NCBI RefSeq assembly: GCF_014284255.1
Contig: NZ_JACOFV010000009.1
Location: 124,001-188,000, forward strand
Source: Cognatundibacterium jejuense
GTDB lineage: Bacteria > Pseudomonadota > Gammaproteobacteria > Burkholderiales > Burkholderiaceae_D
DNA length: 64,000 nt
Direction: 5' to 3'
Translations under genes and position numbers: made by a program
In this document: piece by piece, positions 62,854 to 64,000 of the stretch
Numbering within the stretch: position 1 is the first letter of the stretch
How the letters are laid out: every line of letters begins with the position of its first letter
The notes under the pieces: model-generated
What the model was told of the DNA's origin: nothing
The model's input: the letters and a program-made list of their open reading frames with translations, nothing else
Database searches by the model: none

Positions 62854-62885
62854 GATCTCAGTGATCTCAATGATCTCAGTGATCT
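62854..62885. repeat. 9-bp tandem repeat over the tolC-like stop codon
   Basis: GATCTCAGT-type units at 62854, 62863 and 62872, with a partial unit at 62881. The stop codon of the tolC-like gene (62876-62878) lies inside the third unit. Change of repeat number would leave the protein end in place but alter the 3' flank. Confidence 0.75.
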
Positions 62886-64000
62886 AACAACATATTAATT
62901 TGAGCCAGATCATCCTCTTTCAAAATACCAGATGCCGCTTTCAAACGCAGTCCACTCATGATGGTGTCATAACGCGCTTTTGCCAGCGTCTGACGCGTTG
63001 TGTACAACTGCTGTTGCGCATTCAAAACGTCAATGTTAATTCGCACACCAACCTGGTAACCGAGCTTATTAGAATCTAACGCGGATTGGCTTGAAATTTC
63101 CGCTGCTTCATACGCCTTCACCTGTGCTAAACCGCTGGTAACACCAACGTAGGCCTGACGTGCACCAAGAGCGGCGGCGCGACGTGCCGCTTCCAAATCG
63201 TTACGAGCCTTATCTTCCAATGCAATTGCTTCAGTGACTCTGCTATTGACCGCAAAACCGGAGAAAATTGGTACGCTCCATTGCACACCGATAGAGTTTC
63301 CAGTCGAAACGCCGTTCCCATTTAAACCGCCCTGACCGCCTACAGAATTTCTCGCACGACCAGCGACCAAATCAACAGTTGGGTAGTGTCCGGCGCGATT
63401 AATTTCTATTGTGCGCTTTGCGATTTCAACTGCAACCTGAGAGGCGACGACATTGAAATTTTGTTGTTCTGCGGAAGAAACCCAATCTTCAATCCGTTCT
63501 GGTTTTGGTCCGTCTAATTTTATGCCAACCTTGAGCATAGACAAATCACCAGCTTCTTTACCTATAATTTGTTGCAAGGCCGAGCGCTTGATTTGTAAAT
63601 CACTTTGACCGGCAAACTCTTGCGCGATGACCAGATCGTAACGCGCTTGTGCTTCATGCGTATCAGTAATTGTCGCAGTACCCACTTCAAAATTACGTTT
63701 TGCGGAGGCGAGTTGTTCCGAAATCGCGACTTGCTGCGCATGCAAAGTAATCAAATTATCCTGAGCTGTCAGGACATCGAAATAAGCCTGTGCAACACGA
63801 ACGATTAAATCTTGCTGCGCCTGGGAAAATTGTGCATCGCTGGCAACGACTGATAATTTACCTTGTTCGTATTGCTGCCAATTGGCCCAACGAAACAATG
63901 GTTGTACCAAATTTAGTTGAACGTTATTTGCATAATTGGTACCAGACCCGCCAACCAAAGGATTATCTGAAGCGTAGTTGCTATTCGTCCGAGTGTCGCT
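62876..64000 (-). CDS. tolC: TolC family outer-membrane channel protein (partial, N-terminus off right edge)
   Basis: Outer-membrane efflux/type I secretion channel. 374 residues are visible and the frame continues to the right edge without a start, so the N-terminal part (usually about 60-100 residues with the signal peptide) is missing. Two TolC repeats are visible: VQPLFRWANWQQYEQGKL with RVAQAYFDVLTAQDNLITL, and WSVPIFSGFAVNSRVTEAIA with RQAYVGVTSGLAQVKAYEAA, then YQVGVRINIDVLNAQQQLY. The long amphipathic helices and periodic LxxAxxxYD patterns are typical. Whether it pairs with an RND pump or a type I exporter cannot be told here. Confidence 0.9.
   Translation of the reverse strand, partial: SDTRTNSNYASDNPLVGGSGTNYANNVQLNLVQPLFRWANWQQYEQGKLSVVASDAQFSQAQQDLIVRVAQAYFDVLTAQDNLITLHAQQVAISEQLASAKRNFEVGTATITDTHEAQARYDLVIAQEFAGQSDLQIKRSALQQIIGKEAGDLSMLKVGIKLDGPKPERIEDWVSSAEQQNFNVVASQVAVEIAKRTIEINRAGHYPTVDLVAGRARNSVGGQGGLNGNGVSTGNSIGVQWSVPIFSGFAVNSRVTEAIALEDKARNDLEAARRAAALGARQAYVGVTSGLAQVKAYEAAEISSQSALDSNKLGYQVGVRINIDVLNAQQQLYTTRQTLAKARYDTIMSGLRLKAASGILKEDDLAQINMLLDH

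Overview
The window reads as a chromosomal segment of a betaproteobacterium in Burkholderiales, most likely Oxalobacteraceae (an Undibacterium/Herminiimonas-like genome). This rests on family-level similarity of the proteins (RutR, NemR, CadR, PreTA, DctSR, XerD, TsaD, YeaGH-SpoVR) and a base composition that looks moderate by eye; it is inference, not a search result. I see no rRNA, tRNA, CRISPR array, prophage or intact insertion sequence. Gene density is high, and the only clearly decayed region is about 23.9-25.0 kb.

Layout. 1-7.6 kb: a reductive pyrimidine / beta-alanine catabolism operon on the minus strand (aminotransferase, mmsA, preT, preA running off the left edge), divergent from a mocR-rutR regulator pair with a RutR-like palindrome in front of the operon. 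7.6-17.7 kb: plus-strand signalling genes (HAMP-GGDEF*-EAL protein, histidine kinase, DUF3369/HD-GYP response regulator, periplasmic binding protein, large GAF/PAS histidine kinase). 17.8-20.7 kb: housekeeping genes tsaD, plsY and ybaK/ebsC plus a secreted Cache protein. 21.0-27.8 kb: two paralogous TonB-dependent receptors with related leaders, separated by a remnant of an S9 peptidase; the second receptor has a stop codon exactly at its signal-peptide junction. 27.9-29.3 kb: xerD and ogt. 29.4-29.6 kb: a probable unannotated small RNA with a strong promoter and terminator. 29.8-36.7 kb: a small catabolic operon (PLP dehydratase, tautomerase-fold isomerase, orphan TRAP binding protein), a divergent YheO/DauR-type regulator, a TSUP permease and a DctSR-like two-component system. 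36.8-39.5 kb: chaA, GNAT, marC.

39.5-42.5 kb: cadR/cadA with a textbook MerR-type 19-bp-spacer promoter. 42.9-47.8 kb: the prkA-yeaH-spoVR stress operon. 48.1-50.4 kb: a PAS-GGDEF*-EAL protein. 50.5-52.4 kb: nemR-nemA with two matching palindromic operators. 52.6-55.7 kb: a MerR-type regulator divergent from a double-YHS copper-type P-ATPase, again with a MerR-type promoter. 55.9-60.1 kb: exported metallophosphoesterase and a DUF1800-DUF1501 pair. 60.1-64 kb: a diguanylate cyclase, a futalosine-hydrolase-like nucleosidase, a small membrane protein and a TolC-family protein cut by the right edge.

Themes: sensing (three histidine kinases, three c-di-GMP phosphodiesterase-type proteins, one cyclase), metal/electrophile resistance with well-preserved operators, and small-molecule catabolism. 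The best candidates for something not yet described are the orphan small RNA at 29441-29624, the shared leader architecture of the two TonB receptors, and the dehydratase-tautomerase-DctP operon. I did not find a clear defence system or mobile island.
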